A stretch of 64,000 bases of DNA from Thalassomonas viridans (GCF_000948985.2 NZ_CP059733.1:2170001-2234000); one strand, 5' to 3'. Shown: positions 25,863 to 36,287, counted from the first letter of the stretch. Notes: generated by a model not told the origin, from the letters alone. A program made the numbers and translations.

Positions 25863-25884
25863 GGGCGCTATAAAAATAGCGCCC
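25863..25884. terminator. Short hairpin downstream of the antiporter gene
   Basis: GGGCGCTAT (25863-25871) pairs with ATAGCGCCC (25876-25884) around AAAA. It lies 36 bases past the stop of the minus-strand antiporter gene. No T run follows on that strand, so the terminator call is weak. Confidence 0.35.
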
Positions 25885-25890
25885 GCACTG

Positions 25891-25934
25891 TCAGGCAAAA
25901 AAAGTCAGGCAAAGAAAAATCAGGCAAAGAAAAA
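25891..25934. repeat. Three tandem copies of a 14-15 bp unit at the antiporter stop codon
   Basis: TCAGGCAAA recurs at 25891, 25905 and 25920, each followed by A-rich sequence. Read on the minus strand the unit is TTTTTCTTTGCCTGA, and the first copy supplies the last codons and the TGA stop of the antiporter gene. The copies look like slippage duplications. Confidence 0.6.
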
Positions 25935-27644
25935 CACCGTCAGGGTCCATAGTACGGCGGCAATTGCCGCCGCCAAAGTGGCGGGCACCAGCTGGGATTT
26001 GACATGGTCCATCAAATCGCATCCCGTGGTCATGGCGCTCAGGATAGTGGTATCGGAAATCGGCGAGCATTGGTCGCCGTAGACACTGCCGTTAAGCACA
26101 GTGGCAAAACATACCATCATAAACAGCTCGGGGTTGGCCAGTCCCTGGGACTGGGCCACGGCCCAGGCCAGCGGCAGGGCCAGGGGAAAGGCGATGGCAT
26201 AGGTGCCCCAGCTGGTGCCGGTGGAAAAGGCGATCAGCATGGTAATCAGCTGCAACAGCACCGGCAGACACCAGAAAGGCAGACTCTCCCCCAGCTGTGA
26301 AACCAGATATAAACCGCCGCCGATTTCCTTGCTCAGGCTGCCGATAGTGACCGCCAGCATCAGGATCATGGACGCCAGCACCACGCCTTTTAAGCCGTTG
26401 CCGAAACCCTCGATTAAATCCGTCAGTGACATGCCTTTGCCCAGGGCGATAAAGGCCGACAGCAGTAACGCCGCCCCGAACGCCCAGTTGACCTTGGGGG
26501 AGCCGAGGGCGATAAAAGTAAACACGGCGATGCCGATCAAGGTGGTCAGCGGCAGCACAAATTCCAGTACATGGGGGCGGTAACCGGCAGGCACCTCGCT
26601 GCTTTGTAATTCCCTGGCGCTTAACGGCTGGGCCCCTTCGGCATCCAGCTGGCCTGTGGTCAATGCCCTGTGGCGGGCGTTGCGGATGCGGGCCCCGGAA
26701 AAGCGGGTGATATTTAAACTTAATAACAGGGTGCCCGTAACTGCGAGTATGCCGTAAAAGCTAAAGGGAATGCTGGCAAAAAAGAAGGCGATGCGGTCGG
26801 CTTCCGTGGCTAAAAAAGAAACCCCGGGGATAAAGATCAGTGCCTGTACATAAGCGGGCCAGGCATTAAAGGCCAGTACCGAAGCTATGGGGGAGGCGGT
26901 GGAATCAACGATATAACTCATTTCTTCATGGCTGACCTTGGCCTTGTCCGCCAGCGGCCGCACTGTGGTGCCTACAAGTACGGTACTCATAGTGCCCCCC
27001 TGGAAAAAAAGCACCCCTAAAAACCAGGATACCAGCTTGGCGGAGCGCTGCCCCTTGACAAAATGTCTGGTCATAAAAAGGGCAAAGGCCTGCGCTGCGC
27101 CGGTTTTCGACCAGATGCCGAGCAGGCCGCCGAGGAGCCAGAGATAAAGCACCAGCAAGGCGGCGGTGCCTTCGGTGGCTATGGTGGGGATGATCACCTT
27201 ATCGGTCAGGTCGTACTGCCCCAGGATCAAGGCCCCGGTGACTATGCCGCTAAACAGGGCGGTTAACGGCTCCCGGGTCAGCAAACACAGGGCAATGGTG
27301 ACCAATGCCGGCAACAGCGACCAGAGGCCGTAATGAAAGGCGGGCTTTAACAGTTTCAGCTGGCCCTCTTCATCCCGCACCCATTGCTGGCTGAGGGCCG
27401 GTGCTTCACCGGTTTGGTTTAGGCTGGCCTGGTTTAATACCGAGTCCCGGTAAGGCACTATTTCGCCGATAAGGACTTCCTTGCCTTTGTATTTATAGGC
27501 GGTTTGCCCGGCCGTAGTGGTATAGGTGTCGTAAATATGGCTTTGCTCCAGCCAGACGGGTTGAACGTTATGATGCACATATACGGCGGCGCACAGGCCC
27601 AGGATTAAGATAAACAAGGCAATGCTGTTATTATTTTTTGGCAT
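25920..27644 (-). CDS. NhaC-type Na+/H+ antiporter family protein
   Basis: 574 residues, inner membrane, about eleven hydrophobic segments. Family features include [27 protein letters not shown] residues near 470-490 ([11 protein letters not shown]) and [21 protein letters not shown] near 525-545, both diagnostic of NhaC-type antiporters. An N-terminal membrane anchor and about 90 residues of periplasmic sequence (residues 25-105) come before the transport core, longer than in NhaC itself. Such proteins exchange Na+ for H+ or couple organic acids. No ribosome site is obvious. The gene is divergent from the disrupted peptidase gene. Confidence 0.85.
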   Translation of the reverse strand: MPKNNNSIALFILILGLCAAVYVHHNVQPVWLEQSHIYDTYTTTAGQTAYKYKGKEVLIGEIVPYRDSVLNQASLNQTGEAPALSQQWVRDEEGQLKLLKPAFHYGLWSLLPALVTIALCLLTREPLTALFSGIVTGALILGQYDLTDKVIIPTIATEGTAALLVLYLWLLGGLLGIWSKTGAAQAFALFMTRHFVKGQRSAKLVSWFLGVLFFQGGTMSTVLVGTTVRPLADKAKVSHEEMSYIVDSTASPIASVLAFNAWPAYVQALIFIPGVSFLATEADRIAFFFASIPFSFYGILAVTGTLLLSLNITRFSGARIRNARHRALTTGQLDAEGAQPLSARELQSSEVPAGYRPHVLEFVLPLTTLIGIAVFTFIALGSPKVNWAFGAALLLSAFIALGKGMSLTDLIEGFGNGLKGVVLASMILMLAVTIGSLSKEIGGGLYLVSQLGESLPFWCLPVLLQLITMLIAFSTGTSWGTYAIAFPLALPLAWAVAQSQGLANPELFMMVCFATVLNGSVYGDQCSPISDTTILSAMTTGCDLMDHVKSQLVPATLAAAIAAVLWTLTVFFFA

Positions 27645-28133
27645 TTTGTAGGTTGTTCCAGTAACTAAGCGCAGAATGCTGCCTACGTTAACACTTAATG
27701 GCCCCTGTTGGCATCCGTGAATAATTTTTTCCCGGGCGGAAATGCGCTCGTATACGTATCTGTCTTACTGGCGGCCATGAAAACCGCTTGTAATCAAACA
27801 TGGGATAGGGGAGTATCAGCTATTCTTTTTATTGGCTGATTTTTATAAAGCGGGTTGAAAATGAAGCACTTACTCATTTTACTGGTATTGATGTTATCCG
27901 GACCGGCTGCTGTTGCCGCCAGCATCAGCGCAACCGAAACCAGGATAGTGAACCAGGTAAAACAGGACTTGCCGCAAGCTTTAACCGAGCTGGAGCAGGT
28001 GGTTAATATCAACAGCGGCACCATGAATTTCCCCGGGGTGGAAAAGGTAGGCAAAATATTTTTACAGCAGCTTGCCGGGCTGGGTTTTGAAACACAATGG
28101 CTTGACGGACAGGCCTTTAACCGCGCCGGCCAC

Positions 28134-28137
28134 CTAG
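28134..28137. repeat. CTAG target-site duplication, left copy
   Basis: CTAG here and at 29818-29821 flank the insertion. Keeping one copy restores the reading frame of the peptidase gene. Confidence 0.85.
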
Positions 28138-29817
28138 AGGGCCGATCAGTTTAAATTATAACCGGCTCGACATTACCCTCAATTCATGATCAAATATAAC
28201 CAATTTCTGTTTAGTTAATGATTGGATTATGACTAACAATCGCCACTGGGAATGCCCGGTATCACTGAGTAAAAAAGAAAAGTTAATTTGTAGTAAGCTC
28301 AAAAATCACGGAAAACTCTTTGTTTTTCTACGTAATCATCGACACGCTATTTTTAACGATGAAATTAATCAACAGCTCATTGCTATGTATGCCGATCACC
28401 CTAAAGGTAAACCACCAGTACCTGCAGCACAGCTGGCCATGGCGACGTTGTTACAAAGTTATGAGCAAAAATCAGATGCAGGAGCGACCCTTGATGCAAT
28501 GTTTGATATGCGCTGGAAAATGGTACTTAATTGCTTAAGTGATGAGACTGCCCCCTTTTCCCAGGGAACACTTTGTGATTTCAGACATCGTCTAATCAAA
28601 CATAATATGGACGTCATATTACTCGAACATACCGTTAATATAGCCAAAGAATTTGGTGGGTTCGGGCATCAGCAATTACGGATTGCGTTAGATTCTGCAC
28701 CATTACAAGGTGCTGGTCGCGTTGAAGATACGTTTAATTTAGTTGGGCATGCGCTTGAATTGCTTATCGACTGTGTTGCTCATATTAAGCAAACCAGTGA
28801 AGAAAAAATTATTGCACAAACAAGGGTTAAACTGATCGGAAAAAGCAGTATTAAGGCCGCACTGGATATTGACTGGTCAGATCCTAACGAAAAGTATGAG
28901 GCAATTAATACCTTATTGTTAGATGTTGAGCGACTACAGCAATGGCTTGAGGCCCAACCTAATGATATTCGTGAACACAAAGCGTTAAAAGAATGCCTGT
29001 TATTGCTAGAAACCGTATTGGAACAAAATATTGAGCCTGACCCTGATGGCGGCAGTCGCATTAAACAAGGCACAGCGGCGGAGCGGCGGATTTCTGTTTC
29101 AGACAAAGATATGCGACATGGCCGTAAGTCTAGTTCCCGTACTATCAATGGATTTAAGCAACATATTGCCGTTGATTTAGAGAGTAAGCTCATTCTTGCT
29201 ACTTGTGTTCGGCCAGCTAACGAACCAGAGCATAAAGCCAGTAGGTTGCTAAAACCTAAAGTCTTAAATTATGGCTCGGTGTCTGAATTAAGCATCGACC
29301 GAGGGTATTTAGCCGCCGACTGGACAGTCGAGTTATATCATGAGGGAAAAAACGTCGTTGCTAAACCTTGGACAGCCCCAGCCGCTCCAGGCAAGTTTAG
29401 TAAGAAATCTTTTTCCATAGATTTAGTTGGCTTATCTGTAACATGTCCTAATGATATTGCGGTGCCAATTAAGGGAAAAAAACAAAAACAAGCAAAGTTT
29501 CCGGTAAATCAATGCAATGAGTGTATGTATAAATCAAAATGTACTGATGCTCGCAATGGTAGAGTGGTATCAATACATGCCAATGAGAGGATGATGCAAG
29601 ATCTCGCCTATTATGTTGAAACTACACCCGGGCGAGCAGATGCTAGAGAGCGAGTCAAAGTAGAGCACTCTCTGGCATCTGTTTGCAATCGAAAAGGGCC
29701 AAGAGCCAGATACAGAGGGTTACGATTAAATGAATTCGATTTAAATCGGACGGCAATGATCACTAATTTGCATATTTCATTAAATCTGGCTGCTTAGTTT
29801 TTAAACTATATGGTGCT
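28138..29817 (+). mobile_element. IS1182-family insertion sequence, 1680 bp
   Basis: The boundaries come from the CTAG duplication and from the repaired host gene. The ends are imperfect inverted repeats. The left end begins AGGGCC and the right end, read inward, AGCACC; both share AGTTTAAA at 11-18 bases in. One transposase gene fills the element. Codon use is more AT-rich than in the neighbouring genes, which fits acquisition. Confidence 0.88.
28229..29797 (+). CDS. IS1182-family transposase
   Basis: 522 residues, intact. The N-terminal region (YADHPKGKPPVPAAQLAMATLLQSYE, APFSQGTLCDFRHRLI) and the DDE core are typical of the IS1182 group. The first acid is in LRIALDSAPLQGAGRVEDT. The second lies in the strand around LSIDRGYLAAD, and the final E is in the VKVEHSLASVCNRKGPRARYRGLRLNEFDL region. 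A four-Cys cluster, CNECMYKSKC, lies near residue 430. The element looks complete and potentially active. Start ATG 28229 lies 91 bases inside the left end. Confidence 0.9.
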   Translation: MTNNRHWECPVSLSKKEKLICSKLKNHGKLFVFLRNHRHAIFNDEINQQLIAMYADHPKGKPPVPAAQLAMATLLQSYEQKSDAGATLDAMFDMRWKMVLNCLSDETAPFSQGTLCDFRHRLIKHNMDVILLEHTVNIAKEFGGFGHQQLRIALDSAPLQGAGRVEDTFNLVGHALELLIDCVAHIKQTSEEKIIAQTRVKLIGKSSIKAALDIDWSDPNEKYEAINTLLLDVERLQQWLEAQPNDIREHKALKECLLLLETVLEQNIEPDPDGGSRIKQGTAAERRISVSDKDMRHGRKSSSRTINGFKQHIAVDLESKLILATCVRPANEPEHKASRLLKPKVLNYGSVSELSIDRGYLAADWTVELYHEGKNVVAKPWTAPAAPGKFSKKSFSIDLVGLSVTCPNDIAVPIKGKKQKQAKFPVNQCNECMYKSKCTDARNGRVVSIHANERMMQDLAYYVETTPGRADARERVKVEHSLASVCNRKGPRARYRGLRLNEFDLNRTAMITNLHISLNLAA

Positions 29818-29821
29818 CTAG
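29818..29821. repeat. CTAG target-site duplication, right copy
   Basis: Second copy of the 4-bp CTAG that flanks the IS. CTAG is itself palindromic, in line with the palindromic targets of this IS group. Confidence 0.85.
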
Positions 29822-30990
29822 TGGCCAGCTACGGCGATCGCGGTCCTAAAATTTTAATGATAGGGCATTTGGATACGGTTTTCGCCAAAGAAGACGATTT
29901 CCAGCGTTTTCATAAACTCTCCGAGACGCAAATTGCCGGTCCCGGGATCACGGATATGAAAGGCGGGGACGTTATCATAGTTTCTGCCCTCAGGGCGTTG
30001 AAAAGCTCGGCTTGCTCGATAATGTCCGCATTCGGGTAGTGATGACGGGGGATGAGGAAAGCAGTGGCCGCCCCTTGTCGTTATCGAAAAAAGCGCTGAT
30101 CGACGCCGCGAAATGGGCGGACATCGCCCTGGGGTTTGAAGATGGCGACAGTAATATCAAAACCGCGGTCACCACCCGGCGCGGCGCCGGCGGCTGGACC
30201 CTGGATATCGGCGGCAGGGCCGCCCATTCTTCACAAATCTTTACCCCGGATGTCGGTGACGGCGCCATTTATGAAGCGGCGCGCATCCTCGAAGCCTTCC
30301 GGCAGCAACTTAGCGGCCTGGAAAATTTAACCTTTAACCCCGGGCTGATTATCGGCGGTACCCGGATAGAGGAGCAGGGAGAAAAATCCCGGGCCAGCGC
30401 CTTTGGCAAAAGCAATGTTGTCGCGCAAACCGTGAAAGTGAAAGGGGATATACGCGCGGTGTCGTCGCAGCAGCTGGAGCAGGCGAAAAAGATCATGCAG
30501 GCAATCGTTGCCGATAATCTCCGTCATACCACGGCAAGTTTGCATTTCGATGAAGGCTACCCGCCGATGGCGGACACACAGGGCAATCGCAAGCTGTTAA
30601 ACCTGTACAGCAATATCAGCGAGCAGCTGGGTTATGGCCCTGTGGTGGCGGTGAACCCGAGAAAGGCGGGGGCGGCGGATATTTCTTTTGTCGCCGATCA
30701 TGTTGCTATGGCCCTTGACGGTTTAGGCCTGATGGGTAAAGGCGGCCATACCAGGGATGAAGTGGCGGATATCACCAGCCTGGGGAAAAATATCGAAAAG
30801 GCCGCCCTGTTGATCTACCGCCTGGGGCAAATGCAGCCGCTGCAGTAAAGGCTGGGACGGCAAGAACCAAAAAGCATCTAACTTGCTGATAACTGAAGGT
30901 TAGTCCAAACGGTTTTTTTTCAATTCGCTGTTATACTTGAGTTGAATAAAAAAACTCAGTTATTCGACACGACGGATTAAGGATGCTTTT

Positions 30991-31734
30991 ATGCTGACCT
31001 TCACCAGATTCATGTTAACGCCTGTCCTGATATTGTTTACCTGCCTGCTGCTGACAGACCTTGCCGCCAAAGAATGGCAGTTCGTAAAAGGGGAGCGTTC
31101 TGCCAGCGATCTGGAGCAGGATATCAACCGTAAAGGCCAGCAGGTGCTTGAGCTGGTGGATTTAAAGCCCGGCATGGTAGTGGCGGATATCCTGGGGGGC
31201 GGGGGCTACTACAGCGAGCTGATCGCCAGAAAAGTCGCTCCCTATGGCCGGGTATACTTACATAACAACCAGGCCTACCTGCCCCATGTGGGGAAAGAAG
31301 TGGCGGCCCGTTTAAAAGACAACCGGCTGGAAAACGTGATTCGCCATGACAAGGAAACCGAGGATCTGGCCTTTATCGACCAGAGCCTGGACATGATTTT
31401 TTTTGTGCTGGGTTATCACGACCTTTACCATGTCGATAAAAACTGGAAAATCGATAAGGACGATTTTATCCGCCAGTTAAAAACCGCATTAAAACCCGGC
31501 GGGTATTTGCTGATCATCGACCATTCGGCCCCGGACGGCAGCGGCACCGAATACAGCCAGGATCTGCACCGTATCGATAAGGCTTATGTGATTAACGAGC
31601 TTAAGCGCAAAGGCTTTAAGCTTATCAAGCAAAGCGATTTACTGGTGAACGATAAGGATAGCCGGGAGATCTCGCCTTTCCACCCGGACATCCGCCGCAG
31701 GACAGACAGGTTTATTCTGCTGTTTCAAAAATAA
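30991..31734 (+). CDS. Exported class I methyltransferase-like protein
   Basis: 247 residues. A hydrophobic N-terminal segment (residues 9-24) looks like a signal peptide or anchor. The rest has a Rossmann-type methyltransferase fold: ADILGGGGYYSELIA (about 61-75) for SAM, then HDKETEDLAFIDQSLDMIFFVLGYHDLYH and ALKPGGYLLIIDHSAPDGSG. Secreted predicted methyltransferases of this type occur widely in marine gammaproteobacteria, with no proven substrate. AAGGATG precedes the ATG. It stands alone between the peptidase pseudogene and the RND genes. Confidence 0.82.
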   Translation: MLTFTRFMLTPVLILFTCLLLTDLAAKEWQFVKGERSASDLEQDINRKGQQVLELVDLKPGMVVADILGGGGYYSELIARKVAPYGRVYLHNNQAYLPHVGKEVAARLKDNRLENVIRHDKETEDLAFIDQSLDMIFFVLGYHDLYHVDKNWKIDKDDFIRQLKTALKPGGYLLIIDHSAPDGSGTEYSQDLHRIDKAYVINELKRKGFKLIKQSDLLVNDKDSREISPFHPDIRRRTDRFILLFQK

Positions 31735-31984
31735 AAGTTAACTGCGTGCTATTTTAATAATTCTTTTTTATCAGGTGGTTAGTTTGTCTTTGCCCCCTGC
31801 CTGAGTTAAACCTGCCGGGCTCTTCGGCGGCAAGTATGTCAAAGTATGTCTGCCCATTGCAAAGTCTTTCCCTTTGGCCATTCACCGTATTTTAGTCTCC
31901 GTTAGTCGTACAATAAGTTTCGTATTTCCCTCTCCTTGCTATGTTTTATTGCAAATTAACAATAATTCCAACCCGGAGTCCGAC

Positions 31985-34900
31985 ATGAAACTTACCTCCA
32001 CTGCATTAACCAGTCCGGCAGCCGTTGCGGTTGCGGTGGCGTTAATTTTGTTGGTGGGCATACTCAGCCTGTTCAAATTGCCGGTGCAGCTTTTTCCCGA
32101 TATCGAGCGGCCCCGCATCAGCATTCAGACGTTTTGGCGGGCGGCGTCTCCCCAGGAGATAGAGTCCCAGATCATCGAACCCCAGGAGCAGGTTTTGCGC
32201 GGCATTCCCGGCCTGAGATCTATGAATGCTTTCGCCAACCGCGGCGGCTCTTTTTTCAACCTGGAATTCGGCGTCGAAACCGACATGGACCAGACCCTGA
32301 TCGAAGTGATCAGCAGAATGACCCGGGTGGAAAACCTGCCCCGGGATGCCACGCCGCCGCGCATCATGTTGGGGGGCTTTGGCGGCGGCACCCCGGCGCT
32401 GACCTTTTTCTTTTTGCAGGCATTGCCGGGCAACGAGCAATCCATTTATGAATATATAGATTTTACCAATGACGTGATCCGCCCCAGGCTGGAAGCGGTA
32501 GAAGGCGTTTCCAGCGTGCAGACCTTTACCGACCAGAACAGGGAAGAGCTGCAAATCCGTTACGATCCGGTAAAAGCGGCGCAATACGGTATCCAGATCC
32601 CGGACTTGATCGCCCTGGTCTCGGAAAGCAATGATGTTTCCGGCGGTTTTATCGATGTCGGCCGCCGCCAGTATACCTTAAGGTTTAACGGCAAATACCA
32701 GGTGGACGAACTGGAAAACTTGTTGCTGGCCTCGCGAAACGGCAGCAATATCCGCCTCAGCGATGTCGCCACGGTAGAGATAAGCAGGAACGACAGGCAA
32801 AACCTGGCAATACAAAACGGCAACCCGGCTTTTTCCATGCGCATCGACCGGGTAAACGGCGCCAATGTCCTGGATACCCTGAACCGGGTCAAAGCTGAAG
32901 TCGAGCAGATCAACAGCGAACTGCTGGCGGAGAAAAAACTGGTGATGGTGCAATCCTTCGATGCTTCCGTGTTTATCTACCGGGCCATCAACCTGGTTAC
33001 CAGCAATCTGTTTGCCGGGGTCGTTTTGTCTTTGTCTGTGCTGTGGTTCTTTATCCGTCGCATGCGGGCAACCCTGATCATAGCCACCGCGATCCCGGTT
33101 TGCCTGCTGACCACCTTTATTGTCCTGCATATTACCGGGCGCTCGTTAAATGTTATTTCCCTGGCGGGTCTGGCTTTTGCCGTCGGTATGGTGCTCGACG
33201 CCGCCATAGTGGTGCTGGAGAATATCCTGCGGCTGCGGGATAAGGGGGAGGATCGCCACCGCAGCGCCGAAAAAGGGGCAAAACAGGTTTGGGGAGCACT
33301 GCTCGCTTCCACCGCAACCACAGTCGCCATTTTCCTGCCGGTGTTTTTCCTGAAGGATATCGAAGGCCAGCTGTTTGGCGACCTGGCGCTAACCATCGCC
33401 ATTGCCGTCTCCGTATCCCTGATAGTCGCTGTGGTGCTCTTGCCGGTATTGGCAAAATATTTTCTCAAACAGCAAAGCATGAACGATCCCAATGAAAAGC
33501 TGTGGCAAGGCATTACCGCCAAAGTGATGGCACTGACGAATTCCGGCAAAAAGCGCTTACTGGTGTCGGTGAGCCTGTTAACCATTCCTCTGGTGGCGAC
33601 TTACCTGGCGATGCCGTCCCTGGATTACCTGCCGCCGGTGAAGCGGGATGCGGTGGATGCCAATTTACGTTTTCCTCCCGGCGCCAATATCAATACCATA
33701 GAGGAAGAGGTAGTCAAACCCATAGTCGAGCGGTTAAAGCCCTATATGGACGGCACCAAAGAGCCGGCGTTGAAAAACTATTATCTGTTCAGCGGCCCGT
33801 TCGGCGGTAACATGGGCATACGGGCCAAAGACCAGAGCCAGGTGAACGAGCTGCTGGACCTGGTGCGCAATGAAATTTTGGTTGACCTGCCGGATACCCG
33901 GGTGTTTGCCAACCAGGGCAATTTGTTCGGCGGCTTCGGCGGCGGCCGCCAGGTGGAAGTTAATTTGCAATCCAAAGATACCCAGGGCCTGCAACAGGCG
34001 GCCCGTCAGGGGCTGGACTGGGTGCGCGAAGCCATACCGGGGGCCACGGTACAGGCAAACCCGGGCACGGAAATGAACGAGCCGGAATTAAGGCTAACCC
34101 CCAATGACCGCAATATCCTGGAGCAGGACTGGAACCGCAGGGACTTGGGGCGTGTGGTGCGCACCCTGGGGGACGGCCTGTATGTCGGCGAATACTTTAA
34201 CGGCAGCAAACGCCTGGACATGATTTTAAGGGCCGACGGCTGGGATGATCCCGACAACCTGGCGGACGTACCCCTGGTAACGGGCACCGGCTCTGTGATG
34301 CAGTTATCGGAGCTTCTGGACATCAGCCGCACCGTAGGACCGACCCGGTTAACCCGTATCGACGGTAACCGCACCATCACCTTAAATATCAACCCGCCCA
34401 GCGGCTGGTCGCTGGAGCAAACCATAGCCGCGTTAAAAGAGCAGGTGGAGCCGAAACTCAGGCAAGTGATGCCGGCCGACGGCAATATCATCTATGGCGG
34501 CAGCGCCGACCAGCTGGAAAAAGCCATCGGCATTATGGCGGAGAATTTTGCCTTTGCCCTGGTGATCTTATTCCTGTTGATGGCGGCGCTGTTTAAATCC
34601 GTCAAAGACAGCCTGCTGGTGGTGATCACTATTCCGCTGGCGACCGTTGGGGGCATACTGGCGCTGCAAACCTTAAACCTGTTTGTGTTCCAGCCGCTGG
34701 ATCTGCTGACCATGATAGGTTTTGTTATCCTGCTGGGGTTAGTGGTGAACAACGCCATCTTACTGGTGCACCAAACCCGCCAGGCCCAGCTGTCAGGGCT
34801 GGACCGGATTGCCGCGGTGGAGCAGGCGCTGGCCTTAAGGCTCAGGCCGATTTTTATGAGCACCGCCACCAGCTTCTTCGGCATGTTGCCTTTGCTGTTA

Positions 34901-35077
34901 ACCCCGGGAACCGGCAGCGCCATCTACCGCGGGCTGGCGGCGGTGATTGTCGGCGGCCTGGCGGTGAGTACCATTTTTACCATTATCTTATTGCCTTGTT
35001 TGCTGCGCTTAACTGCAAAAGATTTCAGCGTTAAATCTTTATCTTTAAGCCCGGCCAGGCGTGCCCTGAGCAATTAA
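31985..35077 (+). CDS. RND efflux transporter, inner-membrane permease
   Basis: 1030 residues, with the usual two halves of six membrane segments and two large periplasmic loops. It starts KLTSTALTSPAAVAVAVALILLVG (split here) and has the porter-domain sequence PVQLFPDIERPRI. In TM4 the acidic pair of the HAE1 group is reduced to one Asp (GMVLDAAIVVLEN), and TM10 reads GLVVNNAILLVHQ. Glycine-rich porter loops occur (GGFGGGTPAL, GNLFGGFGGGRQ). I use ATG 31985 with GGAG at the right distance; the open frame extends 37 codons upstream without support. The adaptor gene follows, the reverse of the common order. No outer-membrane channel gene is nearby. Confidence 0.9.
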   Translation: MKLTSTALTSPAAVAVAVALILLVGILSLFKLPVQLFPDIERPRISIQTFWRAASPQEIESQIIEPQEQVLRGIPGLRSMNAFANRGGSFFNLEFGVETDMDQTLIEVISRMTRVENLPRDATPPRIMLGGFGGGTPALTFFFLQALPGNEQSIYEYIDFTNDVIRPRLEAVEGVSSVQTFTDQNREELQIRYDPVKAAQYGIQIPDLIALVSESNDVSGGFIDVGRRQYTLRFNGKYQVDELENLLLASRNGSNIRLSDVATVEISRNDRQNLAIQNGNPAFSMRIDRVNGANVLDTLNRVKAEVEQINSELLAEKKLVMVQSFDASVFIYRAINLVTSNLFAGVVLSLSVLWFFIRRMRATLIIATAIPVCLLTTFIVLHITGRSLNVISLAGLAFAVGMVLDAAIVVLENILRLRDKGEDRHRSAEKGAKQVWGALLASTATTVAIFLPVFFLKDIEGQLFGDLALTIAIAVSVSLIVAVVLLPVLAKYFLKQQSMNDPNEKLWQGITAKVMALTNSGKKRLLVSVSLLTIPLVATYLAMPSLDYLPPVKRDAVDANLRFPPGANINTIEEEVVKPIVERLKPYMDGTKEPALKNYYLFSGPFGGNMGIRAKDQSQVNELLDLVRNEILVDLPDTRVFANQGNLFGGFGGGRQVEVNLQSKDTQGLQQAARQGLDWVREAIPGATVQANPGTEMNEPELRLTPNDRNILEQDWNRRDLGRVVRTLGDGLYVGEYFNGSKRLDMILRADGWDDPDNLADVPLVTGTGSVMQLSELLDISRTVGPTRLTRIDGNRTITLNINPPSGWSLEQTIAALKEQVEPKLRQVMPADGNIIYGGSADQLEKAIGIMAENFAFALVILFLLMAALFKSVKDSLLVVITIPLATVGGILALQTLNLFVFQPLDLLTMIGFVILLGLVVNNAILLVHQTRQAQLSGLDRIAAVEQALALRLRPIFMSTATSFFGMLPLLLTPGTGSAIYRGLAAVIVGGLAVSTIFTIILLPCLLRLTAKDFSVKSLSLSPARRALSN

Positions 35078-35190
35078 TCCTGTACTTGCCCGGTCTCCCT
35101 GTTGTTAAAGGCGGCAGGAAAACCGGGTAGCCAGATAAATTCATTGAAAAAGACAAAAAGAAGTTGTCAGCAACAACTAAGGTGTATCAT

Positions 35191-36261
35191 ATGAAAAAGT
35201 TTATTCCTGCAGTATTAACCACTTGTCTGCTATCTGCTGCCGCCATTACCTGGCAGGTACAGGCCGCCGATGACAGTGCCCGGCTGGTGAGTGTCGAAAC
35301 GGCAAAAAGCGAGCAGGTCAGCCCCACCATGTGGCTGCCGGGCAATGTGGTGAGCCGCACCAATGCGCCGATTTCCGCCGAGCAAACCGGCCAGTTATTA
35401 TGGATTGCCGAGGCAGGCACACAAGTGGAAAAAGGCCAGGTGATCGCCAGGCTGGATAAACGCCATTTAGAGCTGCAGCTGGCCGGGCAGCAGGCCAGGG
35501 TAAGGCAGTACCAGGCGGATGTCGCCTACCTGAGCAAGCAAAAAAAGCGCATGTCGGCGTTAAACCAGAAAAACAATACCGCGTTAAGTGAGCTGGAGCG
35601 TATCATCAAAGACCTGGCGGTGGCGGAAAGTGAAGTGACCGCCATGGAAATCATGGTACAGCAAACCTTGCTGGACATAGAAAAAAGCACGGTCGTGGCG
35701 CCCTTTAGCGGCAATATCAGCGAACGTTTTGCCCACCTGGGGGAGTTAATCGAGGTGGGCCGGCCCCTGGTGCAGTTGGTGGATACCCAACATCTGGACA
35801 TCCGGGTGGCGGCGCCTATCGCGATCGCTTCCTATCTGCAGGACGATGCCAAGGTGCTGGTAAAATGGCAGGATAAGCTGGTGGAGCTGCCGATCCGCAG
35901 CTGGAGCAGGGCCGGCGAGCAGGCATCGCGCACTTTTGACGTGCGCCTGGCGGCGGATAACCTTGACCTGCTGGCGGGCTCGGCGGTGACTGTGTCTTTG
36001 CCTAAGCAAAAGGCGGGTATGGCGACCTTAGTGCCCCGGGATGCCCTGGTGCTCAGGGAAAAAGAAACCTTTGTCCTGACTCTGGCGGATGACAATACCG
36101 CCAACAAGGTGAATGTACTGGTGGGGCAGGGAGTTGGCCGCTGGATTTCGGTTTCCGGCGGCATCAGCTCAGGCGATAACGTGATTGTCCGTGGCGGCGA
36201 AACCTTGCGCCAGGGAGAAAAAGTGCGGGTGGAAAATGCCCTGATTGCGAAAAATAATTAA
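35191..36261 (+). CDS. RND periplasmic adaptor (membrane fusion protein)
   Basis: 356 residues with a signal peptide (about 1-24, cut after VQA). A lipoyl half-motif (QTGQLLWIAEAGTQVEKGQVIARLD), a short coiled-coil hairpin (about 75-155), the second lipoyl half (TVVAPFSGNISERFAHLGELIEVG split here), beta-barrel and membrane-proximal domains follow in the HlyD/AcrA order. It bridges the RND permease to an outer-membrane channel. ATG 35191 has AAGGTG upstream; an upstream in-frame start has none. It lies 113 bases after the permease gene and 26 bases before the DUF3750 lipoprotein gene, so the three may be co-transcribed. Confidence 0.9.
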   Translation: MKKFIPAVLTTCLLSAAAITWQVQAADDSARLVSVETAKSEQVSPTMWLPGNVVSRTNAPISAEQTGQLLWIAEAGTQVEKGQVIARLDKRHLELQLAGQQARVRQYQADVAYLSKQKKRMSALNQKNNTALSELERIIKDLAVAESEVTAMEIMVQQTLLDIEKSTVVAPFSGNISERFAHLGELIEVGRPLVQLVDTQHLDIRVAAPIAIASYLQDDAKVLVKWQDKLVELPIRSWSRAGEQASRTFDVRLAADNLDLLAGSAVTVSLPKQKAGMATLVPRDALVLREKETFVLTLADDNTANKVNVLVGQGVGRWISVSGGISSGDNVIVRGGETLRQGEKVRVENALIAKNN

Positions 36262-36287
36262 GAACGGGTTTACAACAGGAAGTACTT

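Larger units (their letters stand above)
27855..30848 (+). pseudogene. M20 family metallopeptidase, interrupted by an IS and frameshifted
   Basis: The 5' part (27855-28137) encodes a signal peptide and the start of a glutamate-carboxypeptidase-like M20 protein. The 3' part (29818-30848) carries the rest: GHLDTVF, GPGITDMKGG, TGDEESSGR and a dimerisation domain with GRAAHSSQ. Removing the insertion and one CTAG copy rejoins the codons perfectly (RAGH-L-VASYGDRG), so the gene was intact before insertion. A second lesion lies near 30001: the codons for ALRALK continue as SSAC, and restoring one A in the A run (30001-30004) gives KLGLLDNV and joins the frame that runs to 30848. The gene should be non-functional unless the single-base loss is a sequencing error and the IS excises. 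The rebuilt protein would be near 440 residues, the usual family length. Confidence 0.88.

Noticed and set aside
31874..31984. Upstream extension of the RND permease
   Set aside because: The extra 37 codons lack a ribosome site and precede a normal RND N-terminus that has GGAG at the right distance.
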